Under the pieces are notes generated by a model. It was not told where the DNA came from, did no database searches, and was given only the letters and a program-made list of their open reading frames with translations. From contig JAFGRY010000024.1 of the NCBI GenBank assembly GCA_016934955.1, positions 1 to 52,755 on the forward strand: DNA of 52,755 nucleotides, given 5' to 3'. Positions 25,990-34,008 of this stretch are shown in pieces. The DNA comes from a bacterium. GTDB taxonomy: Bacteria; Zhuqueibacterota; QNDG01; JAGLOF01. Positions within the stretch are counted from its first letter, which is position 1; each line of letters starts with the position of its first letter. The translations under genes and the position numbers were made by a program.

Positions 25990-27684
25990 ATGTCACGACC
26001 AATGTATTATGAATACCGTCCGGAAGGAGCGATTCGCGCACCCCGGGGAACCGTCCGTACCTGTAAAAACTGGGATACGGAAGCAGCCATGCGCATGCTG
26101 ATGAACAACCTCGACCCGGAAGTTGCCCTGGAACCCCAGGATCTCGTCGTGTACGGCGGATCCGGAAGAGCCGCGAGAAACTGGAAGGCCTATGCAGAGA
26201 TTATCGATATTCTCAGGAATCTCGATGACCGGCACACGCTCTGCATTCAGTCGGGCAAGCCGGTATATATCGCGCCGACGCATCCGGACGCTCCCCGGAT
26301 CATCCTCGCCAATTCGAATATCGTCCCACGGTGGTCGACGCAGGAGCAGTTCGACGCCTTTGACGAGGCGGGCCTGATGATGTATGGACAGATGACGGCC
26401 GGCTCCTGGATCTATATCGCTACCCAGGGCATTATTCAGGGTACCTACGAGAGTTTTGCCGCGGCCGGCCGCAAGGACTTCGGCGCTGATACGCTGAAGG
26501 GCAAAATAATACTCACCGGCGGACTGGGCGGCATGTCCGGGGCCCAGCCCCTGGCGGCGACGATGAACGAGGCGGTGATCATTGCCGTGGAAGTGAGGGA
26601 GGAACGGGCGGCGAAGAAAGTGAAAGAGGGGTACTGCGACCGCATGACCCGGAGCGTTGAGGAAGCGATCGCGTGGGCCGAGGAGGCCAGGCAAAAAGGT
26701 GAGCCCCTTTCAATCGGGCTCGTGGGCAATTGCGGGGATGTGCTGCCCTGGATGGTTGATCATGATTTCATTCCCGATATCGTCACCGATCAGACCTCGG
26801 CCCACAATCTGCTTGATTATGTGCCGGCCGGTGACCTGGATGAGGTGGACCGGCTGCTGAAGGACGATCCTGATACCTATAAAAAACGGGCGCTGGAAAC
26901 CATCGCCAGACACGAGCAGGCGATTCTCGATATGCAGGATAAAGGCGCGGTTGCATTCGATTATGGCAACAACCTGAGGGGACAGGCGGAGATCGCCGGC
27001 GTCGCTGTCAGGGATGAAAACGGGCGGTTCAAGTATCCCGGATTTGTGCCCGCCTATGTGCGCCCTCTCTTCTGCGAGGGCCGCGGACCCTTCCGCTGGG
27101 CCGCTCTTTCCGGGGACCCGTCCGATATAGACCGTCTCGACCGTCTGGTGAAGGAGATGTTCCCGGATAACACGCCCCTCATGCGCTGGATCGATCTGGC
27201 GTCGCAGAAGATACCCCATCTTGGCCTGCCCTCCCGGGTCTGCTGGCTCGGGTACGGGGAGCGGGCGGAATTCGCTTTGCGGATGAACGATCTGGTTCGC
27301 AAAGGCGAGGTGAAGGCGCCGGTGGTTATCGGCAGGGATCACCTCGACTGCGGATCGGTCGCGTCACCGAACCGGGAAACCGAGGCGATGAAGGACGGCA
27401 GTGATGCGATCGCCGACTGGCCGCTGCTCAATTTCGCGCTCAATTCGGTGAACGGAGCCTCCTGGGTCAGTTTCCATAACGGCGGCGGAGTGGGTATCGG
27501 CAATTCCCTCCATGCGGGCATGGTGATCGTCGCGGACGGTACAAAGGAGCGGGATGAACGGCTCAAACGGGTGACGACCACCGATCCGGGCATCGGCATC
27601 GCCCGGCACGTGGATGCGGGGTATGAAAAGGCGGCTGAAGTCGCGAAAGAAAAGGGTGTCATGATCAATAGATTCACGGCCTGA
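25990..27684 (+). CDS. hutU: Urocanate hydratase
   Basis: The product has 564 residues, near the family's usual 550-560, and converts urocanate to imidazolonepropionate using tightly bound NAD+. The nucleotide-binding region has [18 protein letters not shown]. Family blocks [29 protein letters not shown] and the active-site Cys segment [18 protein letters not shown] are all present. ATG 25990 follows AGAGGAGG. Upstream in-frame codons to 25942 add no conserved sequence. It is 14 bases ahead of hutI. Confidence 0.96.
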   Translation: MSRPMYYEYRPEGAIRAPRGTVRTCKNWDTEAAMRMLMNNLDPEVALEPQDLVVYGGSGRAARNWKAYAEIIDILRNLDDRHTLCIQSGKPVYIAPTHPDAPRIILANSNIVPRWSTQEQFDAFDEAGLMMYGQMTAGSWIYIATQGIIQGTYESFAAAGRKDFGADTLKGKIILTGGLGGMSGAQPLAATMNEAVIIAVEVREERAAKKVKEGYCDRMTRSVEEAIAWAEEARQKGEPLSIGLVGNCGDVLPWMVDHDFIPDIVTDQTSAHNLLDYVPAGDLDEVDRLLKDDPDTYKKRALETIARHEQAILDMQDKGAVAFDYGNNLRGQAEIAGVAVRDENGRFKYPGFVPAYVRPLFCEGRGPFRWAALSGDPSDIDRLDRLVKEMFPDNTPLMRWIDLASQKIPHLGLPSRVCWLGYGERAEFALRMNDLVRKGEVKAPVVIGRDHLDCGSVASPNRETEAMKDGSDAIADWPLLNFALNSVNGASWVSFHNGGGVGIGNSLHAGMVIVADGTKERDERLKRVTTTDPGIGIARHVDAGYEKAAEVAKEKGVMINRFTA

Positions 27685-27698
27685 GCGGGGTAACGGCG

Positions 27699-28904
27699 AT
27701 GAGCGGCCTCCTGCTGAACAATATCGCATCCCTGTATGATCCCAGAGACGGGGAACGGTCCGGTCCTCTCTCGATACTGATCGAAGACGGTGTCATTTCC
27801 TGCATCGGGTCCTGTGCCAAGATCGGAAACGGTGTCGAGGTTGTGGACTGTTCGGGCCTGCTGGCGATTCCGGGATTCGTCGACTGCCACACCCATCTGC
27901 TCTTCGCCGGCAGCCGGGAACAGGAACTGTACATGCGCGCGGCCGGACGGCCCTACCTGGAAATTCTGGAGAGCGGCGGCGGCATCCATAACACGGTTGC
28001 CTCGGTGAGAGCGGCGTCAGAAGAAGAGCTGTTCGGAAACGGCATGCGCTACCTTGACCAGGCGCTGACCCTGGGGGTGACCACCGTGGAGATAAAGTCG
28101 GGGTACGGACTCGATTTTACGAACGAAGAAAAAATGCTGAAGGTCTGCAGACGGCTTGATGAAGCACATCCGGTGGACGTCGTGCCGACGTTTCTCGTGC
28201 ACACGGTGCCGAAAGACCGGGACCGGACCGACTATCTCCACGAGGTCGAGAAGAGGATGATACCGGCCTTCCGCTCCCTGGCGGACTGGTTCGACATTTT
28301 TCTTGAAAAAGGCGTGTTCAGCCTTGCCGAGAGCGAACGGCTGATCGAGGCGGCGAAACGGGAAGGATACCATATAGGGTTCCATACCAACCAGGTCAAC
28401 GACCTCGGCGGCGTCGGGCTGGCGGTCAGGTGCGGGGCCAGACATGTGAATCATCTGGAAGTGCTGACGGATGAGGATGCGGACCTGATCCGGCGGACGG
28501 ACGGCCTCTATCCGGTGTTTCTGCCTGCCGCGGAGGGGTTTGTTTTTTCGGACCATGTGGGGCAGTTCCATAAAGTGCGGGATCTGAGAGAGCGGGTGGT
28601 GATCTCATCGGATTTCAATCCCGGATCGTCCCCGGTGCTTTCACCGCTTTTTATCATCACCTATACCGTGCTCCGCTACCGGGCCGATGATCCCCGGCTG
28701 CTCATAAACGCCTACACGGCCAATCCCGCGGAGATGCTTTATCTCTCGGACCGGGGGCGGATCGCACCCGGGAAAAAGGCGGATCTGGTTCTGCTGGATC
28801 TGGCCGCGGTTGATCAGATTCCGTATCTCGGCACGTTTGATGTGATCAGATACGTGATCAAGAACGGGTCACTGGCTGACACGGGTCATCAGAGAAAGAA
28901 ATAA
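27699..28904 (+). CDS. hutI: Imidazolonepropionase
   Basis: The product has 401 residues and hydrolyses imidazolonepropionate to formiminoglutamate. The amidohydrolase signature VDCHTHLLFAGSREQE gives two His metal ligands. Further ligands lie in IGFHTNQVND and ARHVNHLE, and the catalytic Asp in VISSDFNPGSSP. Family-specific GGGIHNTVASVR and TTVEIKSGYGLD are clear. Histidine ammonia-lyase and a formiminoglutamate hydrolase are not in the window, so the pathway is completed elsewhere. Confidence 0.96.
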   Translation: MSGLLLNNIASLYDPRDGERSGPLSILIEDGVISCIGSCAKIGNGVEVVDCSGLLAIPGFVDCHTHLLFAGSREQELYMRAAGRPYLEILESGGGIHNTVASVRAASEEELFGNGMRYLDQALTLGVTTVEIKSGYGLDFTNEEKMLKVCRRLDEAHPVDVVPTFLVHTVPKDRDRTDYLHEVEKRMIPAFRSLADWFDIFLEKGVFSLAESERLIEAAKREGYHIGFHTNQVNDLGGVGLAVRCGARHVNHLEVLTDEDADLIRRTDGLYPVFLPAAEGFVFSDHVGQFHKVRDLRERVVISSDFNPGSSPVLSPLFIITYTVLRYRADDPRLLINAYTANPAEMLYLSDRGRIAPGKKADLVLLDLAAVDQIPYLGTFDVIRYVIKNGSLADTGHQRKK

Positions 28905-28911
28905 TAACCGC

Positions 28912-28940
28912 TTGACAAATCAGTGGAATATCACTATCAT
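28912..28940 (+). promoter_or_regulatory. Promoter for the queuosine-precursor operon
   Basis: TTGACA (28912-28917) and TATCAT (28935-28940) are separated by exactly 17 bases, a near-consensus housekeeping promoter about 33 bases ahead of queD. The leader left after this is too short for a preQ1 riboswitch. Confidence 0.75.
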
Positions 28941-28972
28941 GTGAGTGAAATGTATTAACAATAGGAAATATT

Positions 28973-29338
28973 TTGTTTACCGTAAAAATAGCGACGCACT
29001 TTGCGGCATCCCACCAGCTGAACGGGTATGAGGGGGTCTGCAGGGCGCTGCACGGGCATACCTGGAAGGTGGAGGTCTCGGTCAGAACGGAGAAAGTCGA
29101 TGCTGTGGGCATCAGCGTCGATTTCAAGGAACTCAAGGACAAGACCAGCAGGATCATCGAGCGCCTGGACCACAAGCATGTCAATGATGTCCCGCCCTTC
29201 GATACAATCAATCCTACGGCTGAGAATCTGGCGCGGTATATCTACAACGAGCTGCGGACCCGGCTGCCTGACGGCGTGTCGATGGCGGAAGTAACCGTCT
29301 GGGAATCGGACGGGTACGCCCTTACTTATTCAGAATAA
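28973..29338 (+). CDS. queD: 6-carboxytetrahydropterin synthase QueD
   Basis: The product has 121 residues. It converts dihydroneopterin triphosphate to 6-carboxy-tetrahydropterin. Zinc ligands are visible in THFAASHQL and LHGHTW, and the catalytic Cys in YEGVCRALHGH. The charge-relay elements include DFKELK and LDHKHVND. The start is a TTG with AGGAA (28963-28967) upstream; no ATG gives a complete N-terminus. Confidence 0.94.
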   Translation: MFTVKIATHFAASHQLNGYEGVCRALHGHTWKVEVSVRTEKVDAVGISVDFKELKDKTSRIIERLDHKHVNDVPPFDTINPTAENLARYIYNELRTRLPDGVSMAEVTVWESDGYALTYSE

Positions 29339-29359
29339 CGCTAAAGGCGGGACGCTGCC

Positions 29360-30028
29360 GTGAATCATAAAAAGAGCGCTGCAAATGCTTCCCTGAACGT
29401 GCATGAACTTTTTTATTCGATTCAGGGAGAGTCATCATATGCGGGCAGGCCGTGTGTGTTCATCAGGCTGAGCGGCTGTAATCTGCGCTGCGGCTACTGC
29501 GACACCAGGGAGGCCTGGGAGAACGGCAGCAACTATACCATTGGCGAGCTCCTCGCCCGCGTGGACACTTTCGGCTGCAGGCTCGTGGAGATCACCGGCG
29601 GAGAACCGCTTCTGCAGAAGGCGATGCCCGACCTGGCCGAACGGCTTGTCAGGAAAGGTCACACGGTGCTGGTCGAAACGAACGGCACCCAAAATATCAA
29701 TGTGCTGCCCGCCCGGGCGATCTGCATTATGGATATCAAATGTCCGGACAGCGGTGAAGTCGAGAAGACGGACTGGAACAATCTCGATCGCCTCAAGCAG
29801 GGGGATGAGATCAAGTTCGTTGTCTGCAGCAGGCGGGATTATGAGTGGGCCCGGGGCGTGATCAGAAAGCATGAGCTGGAGAACAGGTTCACGATTCTCT
29901 TCTCACCCGCTGCCGGAAAGGTCAGGTCCGCCGATCTCGCCCAGTGGATTCTGGATGACAGACTTGCCGCTATCCTGCAGCTGCAGCTGCACCGGATTAT
30001 CTGGCCGGATGAGGAGAGCGGGAGGTAA
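29360..30028 (+). CDS. queE: 7-carboxy-7-deazaguanine synthase QueE
   Basis: The product has 222 residues. It is a radical-SAM enzyme making 7-carboxy-7-deazaguanine from carboxytetrahydropterin. The cluster motif is the standard CxxxCxxC in [32 protein letters not shown] and [10 protein letters not shown] are family blocks. It starts with GTG, 21 bases after queD. The stop is one base before queC. Confidence 0.95.
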   Translation: MNHKKSAANASLNVHELFYSIQGESSYAGRPCVFIRLSGCNLRCGYCDTREAWENGSNYTIGELLARVDTFGCRLVEITGGEPLLQKAMPDLAERLVRKGHTVLVETNGTQNINVLPARAICIMDIKCPDSGEVEKTDWNNLDRLKQGDEIKFVVCSRRDYEWARGVIRKHELENRFTILFSPAAGKVRSADLAQWILDDRLAAILQLQLHRIIWPDEESGR

Positions 30029-30029
30029 T

Positions 30030-30731
30030 ATGGAAAAGCGAGCGGTCGTGCTGCTGAGCGGCGGGCTTGATTCCGCGGTGACACTGGCTATCGCTCTCAG
30101 TGAAGGGTATGGGTGCCGCGCGCTCTCGTTCAGATACGGCCAGCGGCACAGCGTGGAACTGGCAAGCGCGGAAAAAGTGGCGGCGACCCTGGGCGCCGGG
30201 GAGCATTGTGTCATCGGGCTGGATGAGCGGAGTTTCAGGGGGTCCGCGCTTACCGATGATATCCCGGTCCCGAAGGGACGTTCCATCGACCCGGACACGG
30301 GGGAGATACCGGTAACCTATGTGCCGGCCAGAAATACGGTGTTTCTTGCCCTGGCGCTCGCGCATGCGGAAATTATCGATGCCGATGCGATTTTTATCGG
30401 CGTCAACGCCCTCGACTATTCAGGCTACCCGGACTGCCGTCCCGATTTCATTCGGGCCTTCGAAACGGTCGCCGCCCTGGGCACCCGCCGGGGCAGAGAG
30501 GGCAGACCCTTTCAGATCAGAACACCCCTGATCGATTTGACAAAAGCGGAGATTATTCGTACAGGCGATGCGCTGGGGGTCGATTTTTCCCTGACCACCA
30601 GCTGTTACGATCCGGACGGCGGGGGCAGGGCCTGCGGAATGTGCGACAGCTGCCGGCTGCGCAGGGCAGGGTTTGAAGCCGCGGGAGTCCCCGACCCTAC
30701 CGTCTACCGCGCTGAAGGAGACACGCCATGA
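30030..30731 (+). CDS. queC: 7-cyano-7-deazaguanine synthase QueC
   Basis: The product has 233 residues. It makes preQ0 from 7-carboxy-7-deazaguanine with ATP and ammonia. The PP-loop is [11 protein letters not shown] and the zinc site at the C-terminus is CGMCDSC with an upstream Cys in [13 protein letters not shown] at 30021-30025 places the start at ATG 30030. A longer in-frame reading lies inside queE and is not used. Confidence 0.95.
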   Translation: MEKRAVVLLSGGLDSAVTLAIALSEGYGCRALSFRYGQRHSVELASAEKVAATLGAGEHCVIGLDERSFRGSALTDDIPVPKGRSIDPDTGEIPVTYVPARNTVFLALALAHAEIIDADAIFIGVNALDYSGYPDCRPDFIRAFETVAALGTRRGREGRPFQIRTPLIDLTKAEIIRTGDALGVDFSLTTSCYDPDGGGRACGMCDSCRLRRAGFEAAGVPDPTVYRAEGDTP

Positions 30732-31111
30732 CAGAAAAGAGAGGGGCGAGGGAGATCAGGGAATCACAGCTGACCCCGGTGCCGAACCACTATCCGGACA
30801 GGGATTATGAAGTGAACATCACCCTGCCGGAATTCACCTGTCTCTGCCCGATTTCAGGATATCCCGATTTCGCGGTGATCCGGATCACCTATGTTCCCGA
30901 TCAATCGATCATTGAGCTGAAATCCCTGAAGCTTTACATCAACAAATTTCGAGACAGGGAGCTGTTTCATGAGCAGACGGTGAATCTGATTCTCGATGAT
31001 CTTGTAGCCGCCGTCAAACCGCGGTATATGCAGGTCGTCGGTGATTTCAACCCCCGCGGGAACGTGAAAACCGTCGTAACATCTGAATACACGCGGGGAA
31101 AAGACCTGTGA
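30728..31111 (+). CDS. queF: NADPH-dependent preQ0 reductase QueF (type I)
   Basis: The product has 127 residues, the compact single-domain form. It reduces the nitrile of preQ0 to the aminomethyl of preQ1. The motif [15 protein letters not shown] carries the covalent-catalysis Cys, and [20 protein letters not shown] is the QueF NADPH-binding signature. It overlaps queC by 4 bases. Confidence 0.96.
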   Translation: MTEKRGAREIRESQLTPVPNHYPDRDYEVNITLPEFTCLCPISGYPDFAVIRITYVPDQSIIELKSLKLYINKFRDRELFHEQTVNLILDDLVAAVKPRYMQVVGDFNPRGNVKTVVTSEYTRGKDL

Positions 31112-31875
31112 AAGACATTCAGAATCAACCGGACGACCGTAACATCCCCATCGACAGGGTGGGGGTGAAGGATCTTCGCTACCCCATCATCGTGTCCGAC
31201 CGGGCAAACAGCCTTCAGCATACAGTGGCCTCGATCAACATGTTCGTCAGTCTGCCCCACCATTTCCGCGGCACCCATATGAGCAGATTCATCGAAATTC
31301 TCAATGAGCATCACCGGGATTTTCATATCGACACCGTGGAAAAAATACTGTATGAAATGAAAGAACGGCTCCATGCCTGTGAAGCGCATATGGAAGTGCA
31401 GTTTCCCTATTTCATCGAAAAGCACGCGCCTGTGTCCGGGGCCGCGAGCCTCATGGAATATCAGTGCACGTTTCACGGCACGCTGCGGGATGCCACCGAT
31501 TTCGTCCTCGGAGTCGAGGTTCCGGTGACCACGCTCTGCCCCTGCAGCAAAGAGCTTTCTGAACAGGGTGCCCACAATCAGCGCTCATTAGTTACCATCC
31601 GTATCCGCTCCCGGCAACTGGTCTGGATCGAAGAGCTGACCGAGATTGCGGAAAGCTCGGCTTCAAGCCCGGTATACGCCCTGCTGAAGCGCGAAGATGA
31701 AAAATCGGTTACCGAACGAGCCTATGATAACCCAATGTTCGTGGAAGATATGGTGAGAGAGATCGCCCGCCGTCTCAATGATGATGACCGGATCACCTGG
31801 TACAGCGTCGAATCCGAAAATATGGAATCCATCCACAATCACAGCGCCTATGCCTCCATTGAGAAATGGAAGTGA
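31108..31875 (+). CDS. folE2: GTP cyclohydrolase FolE2 (type IB)
   Basis: The product has 255 residues and opens GTP to dihydroneopterin triphosphate, the first step of the queuosine (and folate) pathway. The type IB motif TTLCPCSKELSEQGAHNQRS holds the Cys and His/Glu metal ligands, and the N-terminal blocks VGVKDLRYPI and HMSRFIEIL agree. Type IB enzymes accept metals other than zinc. It starts with GTG overlapping the queF stop (GTGA), so its product is made together with the queuosine enzymes. Confidence 0.95.
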   Translation: MKDIQNQPDDRNIPIDRVGVKDLRYPIIVSDRANSLQHTVASINMFVSLPHHFRGTHMSRFIEILNEHHRDFHIDTVEKILYEMKERLHACEAHMEVQFPYFIEKHAPVSGAASLMEYQCTFHGTLRDATDFVLGVEVPVTTLCPCSKELSEQGAHNQRSLVTIRIRSRQLVWIEELTEIAESSASSPVYALLKREDEKSVTERAYDNPMFVEDMVREIARRLNDDDRITWYSVESENMESIHNHSAYASIEKWK

Positions 31876-31975
31876 TTCGGCTGTTTCCGGCGTGAAATTT
31901 GCATAATCCCTGCAGGAGACCATATTCGGAGCGAATGAGCGGCCGGAGGAGGGCTTTCACGGGAATTATTGCACA

Positions 31976-32500
31976 ATGAAAACAGTCTTGCACATATTGA
32001 GGATATCCGGAAAGCGGCGATGTGTTTCAGCACATCTGGCTGCGGGCATCATTGCGGTCCTCTTTCTGGCGCCTGAAGCCCGGGGACAGGCTGAGATCAC
32101 GGTTACCGGTCTCTGGTCGCTGACCCTGGACAACACCAATCTTCAGGCCGGGGCGGGCAGTGATTTCGTGTCAACCTATGAGAGCGCCGTCGATCAGGTC
32201 GACATCGAGATCAGCGGACGCAGATTCGAATACTGGCAGGTTGACATCAGCATCACGGGCGGCGCCAGCTGGCACGACGACCTCGTGCTCTACGCCCGCA
32301 GGACCGGTGACGGCCAGGGCGCGGGTTGGATCAGCGGCGGCACTGCCTATCAGGAAGTCACTACTACATCCGGTCCCTTTTTCCAGGGCTATAAGAAGCT
32401 CAAGGATATCACCATTCAATATCAGCTCTCGGGTGTTTCTGTAGTCATCCCCGCCGGCACCTATTCCACCAGCGTCGTTTATACGGTGACCGATCTGTAA
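31976..32500 (+). CDS. Secreted protein of unknown function
   Basis: The product has 174 residues with a signal peptide (about 12-38, ending ARGQAE). The mature part is Thr/Ser/Gly-rich with many short beta strands, and ends in VVIPAGTYSTSVVYTVTDL. That ending resembles the C-terminal strand of DUF4402 or spore-coat-U-like fimbrial proteins, but this is only a resemblance. The ribosome-binding site is weak; AGGAGG lies 26 bases upstream with no closer in-frame start. It follows folE2 by 100 bases and precedes a strong terminator. Confidence 0.6.
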   Translation: MKTVLHILRISGKRRCVSAHLAAGIIAVLFLAPEARGQAEITVTGLWSLTLDNTNLQAGAGSDFVSTYESAVDQVDIEISGRRFEYWQVDISITGGASWHDDLVLYARRTGDGQGAGWISGGTAYQEVTTTSGPFFQGYKKLKDITIQYQLSGVSVVIPAGTYSTSVVYTVTDL

Positions 32501-32522
32501 TCACGGTGCCGTTTCGTATAGA

Positions 32523-32558
32523 AAAAGCGGCTGCCGCATACCCGCGGAAGCCGCTTTT
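32523..32558. terminator. Bidirectional intrinsic terminator
   Basis: A perfect 10-bp stem AAAAGCGGCT/AGCCGCTTTT (32523-32532 with 32549-32558) lies between the convergent secreted-protein and C1B peptidase genes, with T/A tracts on both sides. Confidence 0.75.
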
Positions 32559-32577
32559 CTTAATGGGGTATGGATCC

Positions 32578-33957
32578 CTAAAACATGTGATCCCAGGGAT
32601 CGAGCATAACCGGTTTCTGTTTCAGTATCTTGAGTACATCCGCGTCGATGAACTCTCTGCGGACTACCAGTCGGAATCCGTATTCGTCGAACCAGCGGTC
32701 GGTCATGGTCAGATAGCCCTGATGCCCGGCGGCGGCACCCCAGCTGTTTTCCAGCAGCCATTTGGTGGGTGTACCGTCCAGTGTCGTGTCGACGCCGACA
32801 AGCGCCATTCCGTGGGATGATCCGCTTTCAAAGGAAAGAATCCGCTGTTTTTTGTCCATGCCGAAGGGAACCCCGTAGAGTGATTCATAATCGTACTGTT
32901 CAACGTCGAGAATGCCTTCTTCCCGGTCGAGCTGTTTCCCCACATCACAGGAAAAATACATGGCTTCCCCGGCCAGGAGCGAGCGTTTCGCGAATTTCTT
33001 GAGCAGATCATTGGGAAGATTGATGTAGGTCCAGTTGTCGCCTTCCATAAGGTTACGGTCGTAATCGATCTCATAGAGTTTGAAATACTCTTTCGATGGA
33101 TCATTCATGAGCATGATGTAGTCGGCAAAGTCAACAGCCACGGTTTCTTTGTAGAATTGCAGGGGAGTCCAGGTTTTCGGCTCACTGATGGCGCCGTCCT
33201 TGTCCTGATACCGCCAGGTGAATTCTTCCGGCGGTTCGCCGAGATGGAAAACGAGTATGCGGTATATGTCGGAAAGCATGGCGGTTTTTTCCCCGCGAAT
33301 ATCCGTGAGGCTTCTGCCCGCTTCATGCATGCCCCTGAGGGAGAGGGCGTCTTCGCGCAGTTTCGTTCTGATGATTCTGCTCATGGCCCCGGTGTTTTTA
33401 CTGTGGTACGTTTCGGGCATAACCGATTCGGGAACGAGCCCGTATTTTTCAGCCAATCCCGTCATCATGCTCCAGACACCGCCGTCACCGATGGTGTTCT
33501 TGAGCAGCCATTCGACCCGCCGATCGCTCAACGGCCGTTCGCGGGTGGCGATGATCCCCTCGAGAAAAAGATTGGATTTCTCCAGCTGATCCCAGAAAAA
33601 GGAGTAATTTTCAGAGTATTCGAACGTGTCCAGATTGTATTGCTCTCTCACTTTCTGGCGCAGCACATTGAGCCCGGTGAAGAGCCAGCAGCGGCCGGTC
33701 GAGTGCTGGTTCGTTATACCGTGAATGTCGAGTCTGACCGCAAAATGGTGATCGATTTTTCCGGCCCGTTCCCTGTTAACGACCAGATTGCTGATATTGT
33801 TGTTGGTGATGATGTTGACCAGGGCGGTGTTGTCCTGCGAGCGACTGTCGATTTTAAATTTCTTGAGCATGGTCCGGTCGATCTCCTGGCCGGCGGCGAA
33901 TTGGCAGGCGCACAAGAGCACAAGGGCGGAGGTGAAAAGGGGGGTGTTTCGAATCAT
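32578..33957 (-). CDS. Secreted C1B-family cysteine aminopeptidase (bleomycin hydrolase type)
   Basis: The product has 459 residues with a signal peptide (about 1-24, CACQFAAGQ). The papain-like site is complete: Gln84 and Cys90 in NQHSTGRCWLF, His in SSHGMALVG, and Asn in LLENSWGAAAG. Unlike papain, C1B enzymes form hexamers and act as aminopeptidases; most are cytosolic, but secreted forms are frequent in Bacteroidota. ATG 33957 is preceded by GGAG. It lies 50 bases ahead of the T9SS-sorted cysteine protease. Confidence 0.88.
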   Translation of the reverse strand: MIRNTPLFTSALVLLCACQFAAGQEIDRTMLKKFKIDSRSQDNTALVNIITNNNISNLVVNRERAGKIDHHFAVRLDIHGITNQHSTGRCWLFTGLNVLRQKVREQYNLDTFEYSENYSFFWDQLEKSNLFLEGIIATRERPLSDRRVEWLLKNTIGDGGVWSMMTGLAEKYGLVPESVMPETYHSKNTGAMSRIIRTKLREDALSLRGMHEAGRSLTDIRGEKTAMLSDIYRILVFHLGEPPEEFTWRYQDKDGAISEPKTWTPLQFYKETVAVDFADYIMLMNDPSKEYFKLYEIDYDRNLMEGDNWTYINLPNDLLKKFAKRSLLAGEAMYFSCDVGKQLDREEGILDVEQYDYESLYGVPFGMDKKQRILSFESGSSHGMALVGVDTTLDGTPTKWLLENSWGAAAGHQGYLTMTDRWFDEYGFRLVVRREFIDADVLKILKQKPVMLDPWDHMF

Positions 33958-34008
33958 TGAACGCTCCTTCGGTTGTGATGGGTGACTGAATTGCATGCGG
34001 TACCGCTG

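Noticed and set aside
28941..28972. Possible preQ1 riboswitch before queD
   Set aside because: The leader is only ~32 bases and shows no aptamer stem or loop; the promoter box alone fits.
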